Positions 1 to 9,455 of a stretch of DNA of 32,292 bases are shown in pieces; within the stretch, counting starts at the first letter, position 1, and each line of letters opens with the position of its first letter. A model generated the notes under the pieces. The model worked only from the letters and a program-made list of their open reading frames with translations. It was not told the origin of the DNA and ran no database searches. The stretch spans positions 72,761-105,052 of the forward strand of contig JAHDEB010000001.1 of assembly GCA_020629055.1 (NCBI GenBank), read 5' to 3'. The position numbers were made by a program, and so were the translations under genes. The DNA is from Chloroflexota bacterium (lineage in GTDB: Bacteria; Chloroflexota; Anaerolineae; Promineifilales; Promineifilaceae).

Positions 1-3000
1 TAGTAAAGGCTGACGGGTTTGTGAAAGCCGATGGATTGGTAAAGGCTGATGGGTTGGTGAAAGCCGATGGATTGGTAAAGGCTGACGGGTTGGTGAAAGC
101 CGATGGATTGGTAAAAGCTGACGGATTGGTGAAAGCTGATGGATTGGTAAAGGCTGACGGGTTTGTGAAAGCCGATGGATTGGTAAAGGCTGACGGGTTC
201 GCAAAGGCGGTTGTCACCTGTTCTGCACCGACCTCGGCTAAATTATCGGTCCCCACTAAATCATCATACGCTTTTTGGATGTCATTAAAAGCGACCAAAT
301 CATAATTTGCAGGGGAATCGTCTAACTTTAAGATCACCTGTTCACCCGGTTGGATGGCAAATTTAAACCAACGAGATTGCCCCGGTACGTCGATGTATTG
401 ACTTACACGGGTGCCGATCAGTGAATCGGTTTTTGGCTCTAGTTCTAATCGCTGGGCTTGGGTCCAATCTGTATTGTTGTCTTGAACAATGTAGCAGGTT
501 GAAAATTCAGACGTGTTTTCGTTCCAATCTGTTAGTGTGGCACTCACGTAGCTACCGAGGGGCAATTCACCTTCGGCCGTGAATGCGAAACCGGCATCTC
601 CAGCCTCGTTGATGATGGCCGTTTTTGTTGACCCAAGATACCAGCCACCTTGGCCGTTTCCTTGGTCACTACATTCGTTACTACCATAGAATTCAACGGT
701 GTAATCTGGGGCTGGCCCACCACCAGAGTGTAATCGGCCTGCGAAGAGTCCATTGATGACGTACATGCCATCTTCCCCTTCACCGGCATAGTAGATGATC
801 GGAGCGTTTTGACCGCCATTAATGCCGGTATCGGTGTCTCCATAATCATTTTCGTCAACGCCATCAGCGCCGATGTCGATGCTGTACCGGCCGTTTTCAT
901 AGATGAAATTCTGGCTAATCATATTGCCAGTCGATCCAGATGTACCGTCAATCGAGATGCCGTTTCCTAAGTTGTTAAATATCTTATTCCCCATGATGTG
1001 GGTGTTGGCGACATCTATCAGCTCGATACCATCATATTCATTATTGGCGATCAAGTTGCCCGCGTTGCTCTCTAATCCACCCAAAGTTGCACCATCGCCG
1101 GTGACTAAGATGCCAGATCCTTTATTGGGAGCCTCGGTGGTCCCATCTGCTCGCATCCCGATAAAATTGCTTTGAACCGTCACGTCATTGGCCGTTATTT
1201 TCAAGCCATTTTCTGGGCTGCCGCCAATCGATAGCCTGTAAATTTCAGTTTGGTCAGCCTGTACATTGAAAATGCTGCCCCCACTCAAGGCGGAGCCATT
1301 AATTTCAATATTTAAAGCTGGGGGTACCGATTGAGCGCGAGCCTGTTTTTCTGGATCAAGAAGACGCCCATCAATGATTACCGCTTCGGTGATTGGTACG
1401 AGAGAGGCGGTTAAATTAATCGTATGGGGGCCATCGCCGTCAATATCAAAAAAGATATAGTCCGGGCTACCCGCATTTGGACTATCATTTGCGGCCTGAA
1501 TCGCTTCGCTAAGTGAGCAGCTGCTGGTGTCACAAATGCCATTGTCCCCTGGATCGGCCGTGGTGTTGACATAGAAAATCGGGCCAAGCTGAGGAGCTCC
1601 TCCCGTCAAAATATCGATATCCGGAGGTCCCGTTTTGGTGACTGAATCAAAGAATGACTCTGTAGGTTCTAAAATTGCACCACCTGTATTGATGGCGCCA
1701 GCGGTTCCGTTTATGTTGGCATCTCCTATCTTGAATGGGGTCAAACCGTTCCCACCATGGACGATAACGATTTCCCCCCCCTCGATTGCCCCAGCAGAGT
1801 TGATAGAGTCTGCGCTACTGCCAAAGAAGATGAAGTTTGTGACTTTGACTGCACCATTGGGCGCTTGTAGCTTAATGTCGCCGCCTGAGGCTTGAAGATT
1901 TTGGCTGTTAATGCTCGAGGCGGTAATGTTTCCAGTAATACTGCTCAATTCAACCGAACTGCCAAGTGTCTGAATATGACCGGTTTCTATATTGGCATAC
2001 GAGGAAACGATAAAGGGGCTATCCTCTTGGATATCGAGGTCGCCATCGGTTAAATCGACACTGCCCCCTACCCCCGGTGCACGTAAATGAGTGGGGTCCT
2101 TAAAGGTCCAGCCGTTTGATTCCCCGATGATATCAAAGCGAAGTTCACCGCGTGAATCGGTGCGGCCGATGTAAACTTTTTTCCAGCCGTCTTTTATCGC
2201 TTCCAGATCAAAATCATTAAGTATAAAAGAGTCTGAAGCATTGACCGGCTGAAGCGTTAAGGTTCCTTCGCCAAGTATGCTGGTGCTGATTTCAATGCCT
2301 GTAGCGCGGAAGCCTTGATTGACGGCCGAGTTTTTACCCGTTCCGTTGATCACCCCGTCCCCTTCGCCTAAATCGATAACTGTGTCACGAAAATCAACAC
2401 CAATAGAGAAATCATCATCATCGTTCGTGGCGTCACCATAGGCAACAAAGTTACCACCACCCGTATAGAATTCGGCAAATTGCGTCCGAATTACTCCCCC
2501 GACGCCCCCTTGATCTGCCAATAAATGGATGTCTAATTGATTGCCTGTTTGATTCCCTGTGGTAATGCTGCCATCGAAAATAATGTCATCGTTGACATCT
2601 AAAATTAAACGATTGCCATCCTCGATATCATCAAGGTTGATATTGGAGTTAAACAACCAAGTTAGGTCGCCATCTTGCCCGCCCAACCCACGATTGGTGT
2701 GGATCGTTACATCATCGATTTTTAAAGCGGCGACAATTTCATCTACGCCGATTTCTGCATCAAGATCATAAACGTAAAAATCTTGATCGATTTGTACTGT
2801 CCCTGTTAAGCCAACCCCGCTTTGGACCGTGACGTCATAAGCAGATTGGAACTCAAAAGCACCCACATCACACGTGGCCGGTCTAGGGAACCCTCTTTGA
2901 TCCGTCTGGCCTGTACAAAACTCAGATCCCATGATTGAAACAGCGTTGCTTGACTGTGCCAGTTTGTGGGTCAGTGTTTCACCGCCATTTTCAGATAAGG

Positions 3001-4000
3001 TTGAATCGAATCCATCTACCTTTGTGTGGCCGCCGGTAAATTGACAGGTTGGGTCATCCACTAAGAGGGTGTCGATTGAGGGGCTCTGCCCTAAATCGCA
3101 GGCGACCCCATCAAAGTTGGTGATGATAAGCCCGAACAAGGAGGTTTCATGATTAACATCTGATCGAATAACTGCGGCCCCAGAGTTGTTGGCAAGCGTG
3201 CTTAGAATTAGGTTTATAAAGCTATCTAAGTCAGGCTCGCTGTTGGCTTCAATTGTTGCACCACTTGCATCGGCTGTGTTTCCAGAAACGGTGGTGTGGG
3301 TCAGTGTGACTGATCCAAAGTTGTTTTTAGTTGAGGTCGCAAGGGCCGACCCGGTGGGTGCCTGATTAAAGGCCAGCAATGAGCGGTTTAGATTGACTTC
3401 CCCATCTTCAGTAAAGATGGCGCCACCCTCGGCCGCGGCCGTATTTGAATTCACGGCGGAATCATTCACGGTTAGTGTTCCACCCCTAACCCATATGCCA
3501 CCCCCAGATTTTGATTCGTCATCGGCCGCATCCCCATACCGAACCGTTAATTGGTTGAGAGTTAAGCGAATAGACGAGTGGCTATCGATTACCCGGTCAA
3601 TCGCTTCGCTTTTTGACTGTCCCGCCTGAATAAAGGTGTTTTTGGCTCCGGAACCATTAATGATTAAGTCATCTAAGATATCTAAATCACCTGTCTGATT
3701 GCCGTTCTCTGCACGCCCTTCAAGCGTTAGGATATAAATTCCGGCCGGAAGCGTAATCGTATCTAAGCCAGAATTGCTAGGGTGATTCGCTTCATCAATA
3801 GCCGCCCTCAGGGTACACAGCCCGTTTTCATCTTTGCAAACCCCGTCCCCTGGTTCAACATCTACTGTGTCGAGCGAGCTATTGACGATAAAGCCAGCCG
3901 CGCTTACAGGGGCAAGGGTGCCAACGGCCATGAGGGCCACTAAGAGGCCAAAAGAGATCAACCATTTGAATGTCGGTCGTGAGATAGATAGCTTATTCAT
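1..4000 (-). CDS. Secreted CSLREA / choice-of-anchor-Q beta-helix surface protein (3' end beyond window)
   Basis: I read this frame by hand from the ATG at 4000 to base 2 and found no stop (1333 codons), so the gene continues off the left edge. AGGA lies 6 nt upstream of the ATG. Residues 1-34 form a signal peptide (cleavage likely after VSA). Residues 36-72 are a CSLREA-type module (GDGVC...CTLRAAIDEAN). Residues about 340-385 match a choice-of-anchor-Q segment (NGGETLTHKL, then DQRGFPRP..CDVGAFEF). Residues about 385-800 are beta-strand repeats resembling hemagglutinin or S-layer passengers. A second CSLREA-like motif (DNGICDTSSCSLSEAIQAAN) sits at 819-838, followed by Asn/Gly-rich right-handed beta-helix coils to about 1060. 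Residues about 1190-1262 look like a small beta-sandwich (WFKFAIQPGEQV). From about 1268 the chain is an NPSAFT hexapeptide repeat. Role: probably cell-surface adhesion or matrix; the exact function is unknown. Confidence 0.88.
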   Translation of the reverse strand, partial: MNKLSISRPTFKWLISFGLLVALMAVGTLAPVSAAGFIVNSSLDTVDVEPGDGVCKDENGLCTLRAAIDEANHPSNSGLDTITLPAGIYILTLEGRAENGNQTGDLDILDDLIINGSGAKNTFIQAGQSKSEAIDRVIDSHSSIRLTLNQLTVRYGDAADDESKSGGGIWVRGGTLTVNDSAVNSNTAAAEGGAIFTEDGEVNLNRSLLAFNQAPTGSALATSTKNNFGSVTLTHTTVSGNTADASGATIEANSEPDLDSFINLILSTLANNSGAAVIRSDVNHETSLFGLIITNFDGVACDLGQSPSIDTLLVDDPTCQFTGGHTKVDGFDSTLSENGGETLTHKLAQSSNAVSIMGSEFCTGQTDQRGFPRPATCDVGAFEFQSAYDVTVQSGVGLTGTVQIDQDFYVYDLDAEIGVDEIVAALKIDDVTIHTNRGLGGQDGDLTWLFNSNINLDDIEDGNRLILDVNDDIIFDGSITTGNQTGNQLDIHLLADQGGVGGVIRTQFAEFYTGGGNFVAYGDATNDDDDFSIGVDFRDTVIDLGEGDGVINGTGKNSAVNQGFRATGIEISTSILGEGTLTLQPVNASDSFILNDFDLEAIKDGWKKVYIGRTDSRGELRFDIIGESNGWTFKDPTHLRAPGVGGSVDLTDGDLDIQEDSPFIVSSYANIETGHIQTLGSSVELSSITGNITASSINSQNLQASGGDIKLQAPNGAVKVTNFIFFGSSADSINSAGAIEGGEIVIVHGGNGLTPFKIGDANINGTAGAINTGGAILEPTESFFDSVTKTGPPDIDILTGGAPQLGPIFYVNTTADPGDNGICDTSSCSLSEAIQAANDSPNAGSPDYIFFDIDGDGPHTINLTASLVPITEAVIIDGRLLDPEKQARAQSVPPALNIEINGSALSGGSIFNVQADQTEIYRLSIGGSPENGLKITANDVTVQSNFIGMRADGTTEAPNKGSGILVTGDGATLGGLESNAGNLIANNEYDGIELIDVANTHIMGNKIFNNLGNGISIDGTSGSTGNMISQNFIYENGRYSIDIGADGVDENDYGDTDTGINGGQNAPIIYYAGEGEDGMYVINGLFAGRLHSGGGPAPDYTVEFYGSNECSDQGNGQGGWYLGSTKTAIINEAGDAGFAFTAEGELPLGSYVSATLTDWNENTSEFSTCYIVQDNNTDWTQAQRLELEPKTDSLIGTRVSQYIDVPGQSRWFKFAIQPGEQVILKLDDSPANYDLVAFNDIQKAYDDLVGTDNLAEVGAEQVTTAFANPSAFTNPSAFTNPSAFTNPSAFTNPSAFTNPSAFTNPSAFTNPSAFTNPSAFTNPSAFTNPSAFT
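3..200. repeat. 18-bp coding minisatellite (NPSAFT hexapeptide repeat)
   Basis: Eleven consecutive 18-bp units run from 3 to 200, with a degenerate unit beginning at 201, and the array continues past the left edge. Two unit variants alternate (GTAAAGGCTGACGGGTTK and GTGAAAGCCGATGGATTG), giving a 36-bp higher-order period. In the minus-strand gene every unit reads as the hexapeptide NPSAFT. The two variants differ mostly at synonymous positions, so the peptide is conserved while the DNA has drifted. It is probably an extended Pro/Thr/Ser linker or stalk near the C-terminus. Confidence 0.93.
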
Positions 4001-4533
4001 TTTTTTCCTGGTTCCTTTAAAGTTTAAAGAGGTTGAGAGGCGTGGATGAGGATGCATTGGCCCTGCGTGTATACTTCAAAGCAGGACAATTAACCGAAAG
4101 GTAAATCCTAATGAGTCGAGCATGTTCAACAGGTACTTTGGTCTTGTCAGTATACCCCAGACAAGAAAAAAGATTTTCTCTAAGACCGCTAAATCTTATC
4201 AAATAACCCTTTTTCCGTTCAAACTGGTTGATCAGCCCTAGGGGGATGTGGCATGCTGATTTGACGACTGGGACCCCTTCAAACGATGTTTGCACGTAAT
4301 TTTTGGTTTTCCTTCACGCTAAGCCACTCATTTTACTTTGGGTGCCACAACTTTATTGTAGAATCAATTTGACCGTACCACAGAGCTATTGGTTAGAAGC
4401 TACCCCAGACCATAGTCATCGCAGCCCCGCAACCACCAAACGAGAAACGAAATTCTAGATCTATCTCCTGTTACCCCACCTACAAGGACATGGGTGGAAC
4501 GGATAGAAAGCATTTTCTAAGAGTGAAAAAACT
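4001..4533. other. Divergent intergenic region
   Basis: This 533-bp gap separates the adhesin (-) from the transporter-HEAT-CNB gene (+), so promoters for both should lie here. I see no clear consensus promoter. A 7-bp inverted repeat TCTTGTC/GACAAGA with an 11-nt loop lies at 4142-4166. A minus-strand open frame at 4017-4295 has no convincing start context or recognisable protein content. Confidence 0.5.
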
Positions 4534-7500
4534 GTGACCAAACTAATGACGGCCATATTGCCCAAGCAGCTGACCCCTGTTCAATTTATATGCATTCAAG
4601 CGTTTTTTGGCGGCGCCACTTTTGTTTTATTCACGGCGGTTACGTATGCCATGTTTATCAATCAGAGTGGGGTTGGTGCATTACCTTGGGTCTTCCTCGT
4701 TTCAGCCGTCTTGCTGCCTGTGGTCACGTGGGGCATTGGCTATTTTAGTAAACATTCCTCAGCCGCGGTTTGGATCTCTTTGTCTGCCTTTTTACTTTTA
4801 GGTTGGGCAATATCTTGGTTAAGTGGAGGAGGTTGGGTTTCACTGGTGCTCATGGTTGGGTATCTGGTGTTTTTGCCCCAAATGGCTTGGGGACAAGGTC
4901 ACACAAACGGCCGACTGATTCCGGATGAACGGGAACGTAAAAATCAGTCGCCGGTCATGTTGATGTGGACGCTGGCCGGTGTATTCTTGTTTGGTCTAAT
5001 GGTGCGCCCATGGATGGTCGTTGCCGGAGACCCTACACACTTAATTTTGATTGCAGCTTTATGCGCGGCCGGGGCTTATTGGCATACAAACCAAGCCGCC
5101 CGAAACTACCCTGATCAGTTTGCAAACCAAGCCGCTCCCCTACCTCATCCAGAAAAAAGCCGGTTTGAGTTGATCAAAGGGCAGCCATTGATCCGCAGCT
5201 TATTTGCATATCAACTCTTGGCCGTTGTCGTAGGGCAGCTTATCTTATTTGTATTTTTATTTCAGGCCGGCCGGTTTTTCGCCCAGACACCCATCGCCTT
5301 GCCCTCGTTTTTTGCTGGATATAGCGCCTTAGTCCAAGCGGCCGGTGCCGCTCTGTTGCTCTTTGTTTTCCGCCCGATGATGAAGCGGGCCGGGCTAAAC
5401 TTTGGCCTGATTACCAATCCTATTAGCGTCTTACTCACGTCGTTACTGCTGTTTGTTTTGGGCATCATGCTGCCGTCAAGCAGCACGATCATTTTATGGT
5501 CAGCGATTTTGTTGCACGGCATTGTCTTGATTTTTGATCATGCCGCTTCCGTGCCAACGATTCAAACCATTAGCCAGATTTTGCCGCAAAATGAACGAGA
5601 AAAAGTGATCGACGCGCTGCGTGATTTTACGCTTCCCTTAGGCATGGCAATATCTGGATTGGTTTTGCTTGGTTTAACTAGATTGCCTAATTTAAACGGT
5701 GTGCTACTGCTTATCGGCCTACTCACGGTTGTTTGGCTTTGGACCGGTTGGCATACGTTCAGGCAATATGGGCAAACACTGCAAGACCGACTGAATCGCC
5801 GTATGTTGGATGAGGTTGCCTTGGCCTTAGACAATGCCGAAACGGTTTCTCGGGTCGAAGGGCTAATCGGGACAGGGAACCCGTCTATGATTCGATTGGC
5901 ACTAAATTTGCTCAAAAATGATGGTCATGCATCTTATACGTCCCGCCTTGTTGGCTTATTAAACTATCGCAACGAAAAAATATTGTCTGACGTGCTAGAA
6001 CGGATCGAGACTGAGCGGCTGACTCATTTGTACCCGACGTTAACTAAGTTGTTTAAACGCCACAGCTCCGGCCGCGTGAAAGGGCGAATTTTGCGCACGG
6101 TCAGCGCCTGTAACCCGGATGAAAGTAGTGAGTTTGTGCAGGCTTATATCGATGATGAAGATCGAGACGTACAGCTAGGAAGTCTGGTCGGATTGCTAAA
6201 ATATGGCGGGTTGCCGGGTAGCGTGTATGCGGGTGTACGGTTGATTGAAATCAATAAAAACGAAGATCAAGCGTCTCAGCTTTTCACTGCAAAAATATTA
6301 GAAGCGGTTGGTGCCAGCAGTTTTTATCAGCCGATTTTGGATCAATTAAGTCATCCCGATACTTGTGTACGCTTGGCGGCATTGCGGGCTGCGAACCAAG
6401 TGGTTAATGGCCGGCTGGTTCTGCCTATTATCAATAATTTAGGCGAGCGGGAAACCCGATCCGAAGCGATTACTGCGCTTTTAGCCCATCAAGACTACCT
6501 AATGCCGCTCGTCGCCGACCTACTTGGGGATGCCAGTGATATTCCTCCGCGAATTAAACGGCGTATCGCACGGGTGTTGGGACAAATCGGATCAACTGAA
6601 GCCCAAGAGATTTTGCTCGCCCATTTTGATCACAAAGATGTACGGGTACGCTCGGCCGTTTTGCACGCGTTGCGCAACAGCGGGTATGCGGCAAATTCGA
6701 TGGCGGATCGTGATCGTATTAATCAACAAATGACGGCCGAGCTCAAAGAAGTTGCTGATCTGATTACGATTCAACGAGATATTGGAACAGGCGCCAGCAT
6801 GACACAGTTACATGAAGCGCTGACGTTGGAGCAAGATTATTCGCGCCATCGGCTGTTTAATTTGCTCGCACTGCTGTATGACCGACGCACCATTTGGACC
6901 GCCAACCAGCAGCTGGGGCGAGCCGTTAGTTTGCACCAAACCCTAGCAGATGAAACCCTCGAAGTCGTTTTAAGCGAGCGACACAACCAGCAAGTTGGCA
7001 TTATGATTGATAGCTCCTTGTCTACGGCCGACCGTTTGGCCCGTTTAGGGCGATGGGTAGAGGTTGCACAGCCTTTGACGGCCGTGGAGCAGCTTGAACA
7101 GTTAATTGATGATGAAGCGTGTCGCAGTTGGACGCGGGCTTGTGCAATTTATGGGGCTGCTTTATCTGGATTTGGTTCTTTGGTGCCTCATATCCGTCAG
7201 GCGACGGAAAATGGGTCTCCATTGGTGGTTCAAACTGCCAATTGGGCGTTACAGCGGTTAACCCCCAAAATTTTAGATGGCGGTGATTGCCCTAAGGAAG
7301 ATGTGATGTTAACGATTGAAAAAGTTGCTATTTTGAAAGCGGCCAGCATTTTTAGAGAAACACCTGAAAATGTTTTGGCATCTGTGGCTGGCATTGTGAC
7401 GGAAATCCCACTTGAAGCCCATGAGACGTTTATAAAACAGGGGGATGCATCGACCGAAATGTATTTGGTTGTGGAAGGTGAGGTCGAAGCGCTGATCAAT

Positions 7501-7734
7501 GGGAAGTCGATCATCAAATTGGGGCAGGGTCAAACAGTCGGTGAATTAGGGATTTTCAATCAAGAGTCACGGTCGGCCGATGTTCGGACATTGGTCCCCA
7601 CCCTTTTGTTTAGCATCGAGCGAGAGGCCCTTGATCAGCTGATGGCTGACCGGCCGGAAATCGCGCAAGGTATTATCGGCGCTTTAAGCCGACGCATCCG
7701 CGAGCAGGGGCAGCTGATGTCTCAGGCCAATTAG
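4534..7734 (+). CDS. MFS/nucleotide-translocase-like membrane protein fused to HEAT repeats and a cyclic-nucleotide-binding domain
   Basis: This is a 1066-residue three-part protein. Residues about 15-405 hold roughly a dozen hydrophobic helices resembling MFS or the bacterial Npt/ATP-ADP translocase fold. Residues about 430-900 are helical HEAT-like repeats (for example APPRIKRRIARVLGQIGSTEA and HKDVRVRSAVLHALRNSG). Residues about 957-1060 form a cNMP-binding beta-roll with the phosphate-binding-cassette pattern GELGIFNQESRSADV, including the Arg expected to contact the phosphate. GTG at 4534 is the likely start: an in-frame stop lies at 4504, AAGAG is about 10 nt upstream, and the alternative ATG at 4546 lacks a ribosome-binding site. 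Transporter-HEAT-CNB fusions occur in several phyla. Their substrate is generally unproven, so a ligand-gated transporter or a membrane sensor are both possible. It appears to be transcribed alone. Confidence 0.82.
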   Translation: MTKLMTAILPKQLTPVQFICIQAFFGGATFVLFTAVTYAMFINQSGVGALPWVFLVSAVLLPVVTWGIGYFSKHSSAAVWISLSAFLLLGWAISWLSGGGWVSLVLMVGYLVFLPQMAWGQGHTNGRLIPDERERKNQSPVMLMWTLAGVFLFGLMVRPWMVVAGDPTHLILIAALCAAGAYWHTNQAARNYPDQFANQAAPLPHPEKSRFELIKGQPLIRSLFAYQLLAVVVGQLILFVFLFQAGRFFAQTPIALPSFFAGYSALVQAAGAALLLFVFRPMMKRAGLNFGLITNPISVLLTSLLLFVLGIMLPSSSTIILWSAILLHGIVLIFDHAASVPTIQTISQILPQNEREKVIDALRDFTLPLGMAISGLVLLGLTRLPNLNGVLLLIGLLTVVWLWTGWHTFRQYGQTLQDRLNRRMLDEVALALDNAETVSRVEGLIGTGNPSMIRLALNLLKNDGHASYTSRLVGLLNYRNEKILSDVLERIETERLTHLYPTLTKLFKRHSSGRVKGRILRTVSACNPDESSEFVQAYIDDEDRDVQLGSLVGLLKYGGLPGSVYAGVRLIEINKNEDQASQLFTAKILEAVGASSFYQPILDQLSHPDTCVRLAALRAANQVVNGRLVLPIINNLGERETRSEAITALLAHQDYLMPLVADLLGDASDIPPRIKRRIARVLGQIGSTEAQEILLAHFDHKDVRVRSAVLHALRNSGYAANSMADRDRINQQMTAELKEVADLITIQRDIGTGASMTQLHEALTLEQDYSRHRLFNLLALLYDRRTIWTANQQLGRAVSLHQTLADETLEVVLSERHNQQVGIMIDSSLSTADRLARLGRWVEVAQPLTAVEQLEQLIDDEACRSWTRACAIYGAALSGFGSLVPHIRQATENGSPLVVQTANWALQRLTPKILDGGDCPKEDVMLTIEKVAILKAASIFRETPENVLASVAGIVTEIPLEAHETFIKQGDASTEMYLVVEGEVEALINGKSIIKLGQGQTVGELGIFNQESRSADVRTLVPTLLFSIEREALDQLMADRPEIAQGIIGALSRRIREQGQLMSQAN

Positions 7735-7838
7735 AAGCCGCTGCACATCACTTCCCAACCTTCGAGTCTACTTTTGAATGAGAACACCCTGCATCTATTT
7801 TTAAATCCGCTAAAATTAGGGCAATCACATAGAAATTC

Positions 7839-7890
7839 GATAGACCTCGCTAGCATTTTTCCCGAATGCTAGCGAGGTCTATCATTTTTG
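7839..7890 (+). terminator. Perfect 19-bp inverted repeat with T-tract
   Basis: The left arm at 7839-7857 and right arm at 7865-7883 are exact reverse complements (GATAGACCTCGCTAGCATT). The loop is 7 nt, and ATTTTT follows. It should terminate transcription of the 4534-7734 gene. It ends only about 15-20 nt before the ATG of the next gene, so it may also act as an attenuator in that leader. Confidence 0.8.
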
Positions 7891-7905
7891 AACCACCGAG
7901 GATAG

Positions 7906-9333
7906 ATGACTATAAAATTTGGAACTGATGGATGGCGTGCCATCATTAGCCGAGACTTTACTTTTGCCAATTTGCAGCTCGTTGCCCAAGCGATCGCTAA
8001 CTTCATCAATGATCAAGAAACGGCCGAAAAAATAGCCGTTGTCGGGTTTGATACTCGTTTTTTGTCTGACCGTTATGCGGCCGAAGTTGCGATGGTGTTT
8101 GCGGCCAACGGCATTAAAACGTGGCTGGCTCGTGCCGATGCACCTACACCGGCCGTTAGCTGGGCCATTGTAGAAAAAAGGGCCACGGCCGGGGTCATGA
8201 TTACCGCTAGCCATAATCCACCCCGTTACAATGGGGTTAAGCTGAAAGCCGGTTTCGGAGGCAGTGCGACGAAAGAACAGCATAGACAGGTCGAAGCGCA
8301 TCTCAAAAGAATTATAGAAAGTGGATACGAGCCGAAAATCGCTGAGTATCAGCCGCTGATTGAAAGCGGCATGATTACCCGATTTGACCCTGCATGGAGC
8401 TATTATGGTCATTTGGGCACCTTAATTAGCTTAGATACGATTTCTCAGGGGAAGTTAGGCATTGTGGCTGATGGCATGTTTGGTGCCGGCCGAGGGGTGA
8501 TAGGGGAGGTTTTAGCCCGTACTCGGGCCGAAGTTACGAATATACGCCACCGAATGAACCCCGGATTTGACGGCATTCATCCCGAACCGATTGCACGAAA
8601 TTTGCAGCAGCTAATGTCGATGATGAAAAGTGGCCATTATGATTTGGGCTTAGCCACTGATGGGGATGCGGACCGCATCGGTGCGGTGGATAACAACGGC
8701 CAATTTGTAGATCCGCATCGAATCTTTTGCCTTATCCTAAAATATTTAATCGAAAAACGGGGGCTGCGGGGGAAAGTGGTTCGCACCGTATCCACCACCC
8801 GTATGATCGACCGTATTTGCGAAAAGAATCAGCTGGAAGTCGTTGAAGTGCCGGTCGGTTTTGGGCTAATTGCTGATTTAATGATGACCGATGACGTGTT
8901 GATGGGTGGTGAAGAATCAGGCGGTATGAGTATCAAAGGCCACATTCCAGAAGGGGATGGCATTTTGATGGGGCTATTGCTTCTTGAGGTCGTGGCATCT
9001 TCTGGCAAGCGGCTAGATCAATTGGTAGATGAATTGCTGGATGAATATGGACCGGCTCAATATCGTCGGACAGATATGAAGCTTTCGCGGCCGGTTGAAA
9101 AAGCAGAAATGGTAGAGATGTTGCTTAAAGCAGCACCTGATCAAATATCTAATGTCGATATTGAAAGAATTGAAACGACCGATGGGGTGAAATATTACAT
9201 GGCAGACGGCAGCTGGCTGCTGATCCGGCCGTCAGGGACAGAACCTGTTTTACGCGTGTATGCCGAAGCGCCGAACGATCAAATGGTTGCTGCTCTATTA
9301 GGCTTTGGCGAAGAAATGGCGGCACGAGCCTAA
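7906..9333 (+). CDS. Phosphoglucomutase/phosphomannomutase family (alpha-D-phosphohexomutase)
   Basis: At 475 residues this is normal length for the family, which interconverts hexose 1- and 6-phosphates through a phosphoserine enzyme in the cytoplasm. All four signature loops are present: the catalytic serine loop TASHNP (Ser102), the magnesium loop DGDADR (252-257), the sugar-specificity loop GEESGG (335-340) and the phosphate-binding loop RPSGTEP (441-447). The N-terminus KFGTDGWRAII is also typical. GAGG lies about 4 nt before the ATG, which is slightly close. GEESGG is shared by phosphoglucomutases and some phosphomannomutases, so substrate specificity cannot be fixed from the sequence. 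Likely role: supply of glucose-1-P or mannose-1-P for glycogen, envelope or exopolysaccharide synthesis. Confidence 0.95.
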   Translation: MTIKFGTDGWRAIISRDFTFANLQLVAQAIANFINDQETAEKIAVVGFDTRFLSDRYAAEVAMVFAANGIKTWLARADAPTPAVSWAIVEKRATAGVMITASHNPPRYNGVKLKAGFGGSATKEQHRQVEAHLKRIIESGYEPKIAEYQPLIESGMITRFDPAWSYYGHLGTLISLDTISQGKLGIVADGMFGAGRGVIGEVLARTRAEVTNIRHRMNPGFDGIHPEPIARNLQQLMSMMKSGHYDLGLATDGDADRIGAVDNNGQFVDPHRIFCLILKYLIEKRGLRGKVVRTVSTTRMIDRICEKNQLEVVEVPVGFGLIADLMMTDDVLMGGEESGGMSIKGHIPEGDGILMGLLLLEVVASSGKRLDQLVDELLDEYGPAQYRRTDMKLSRPVEKAEMVEMLLKAAPDQISNVDIERIETTDGVKYYMADGSWLLIRPSGTEPVLRVYAEAPNDQMVAALLGFGEEMAARA

Positions 9334-9335
9334 GG

Positions 9336-9393
9336 GCTGAACTTTAAATACCCTTGGGGACATTCGGTAATTGTCCCAAGTTTAAAGTTTAGC
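9336..9393. terminator. Long two-part hairpin after the phosphohexomutase gene
   Basis: The outer arms at 9336-9348 and 9381-9393 pair over 13 bp with one G-U. The inner arms CTTGGGGACA (9353-9362) and TGTCCCAAG (9372-9380) pair with one bulged G around an apical loop of about 9 nt. No T-run follows, so this is either a 3'-end stabilising structure or a non-canonical terminator. Confidence 0.55.
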
Positions 9394-9402
9394 TGGATAG
9401 GA

Positions 9403-9438
9403 TCGGGATTTAAGTTGGAATAGCTATTAAAATCCCGA
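9403..9438 (+). promoter_or_regulatory. Leader hairpin before the carboxypeptidase ribosome-binding site
   Basis: TCGGGATTT (9403-9411) pairs perfectly with AAATCCCGA (9430-9438). The loop contains the 10-bp palindrome AATAGCTATT (9419-9428). The stem ends 5 nt before the AGGA of the TTG-started gene, so it could influence translation of that gene. Confidence 0.45.
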
Positions 9439-9455
9439 CCCTAAGGAATAATATT

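Noticed and set aside
21-305. Plus-strand open frame reading as VKADGL repeats
   Set aside because: It is the antisense reading of the NPSAFT minisatellite in the minus-strand adhesin, which has a signal peptide, domains and an uninterrupted frame of 1333 codons.
4017-4295. 92-residue minus-strand frame upstream of the adhesin
   Set aside because: No ribosome-binding site, no domain pattern, and it occupies the expected promoter region of two divergent genes.
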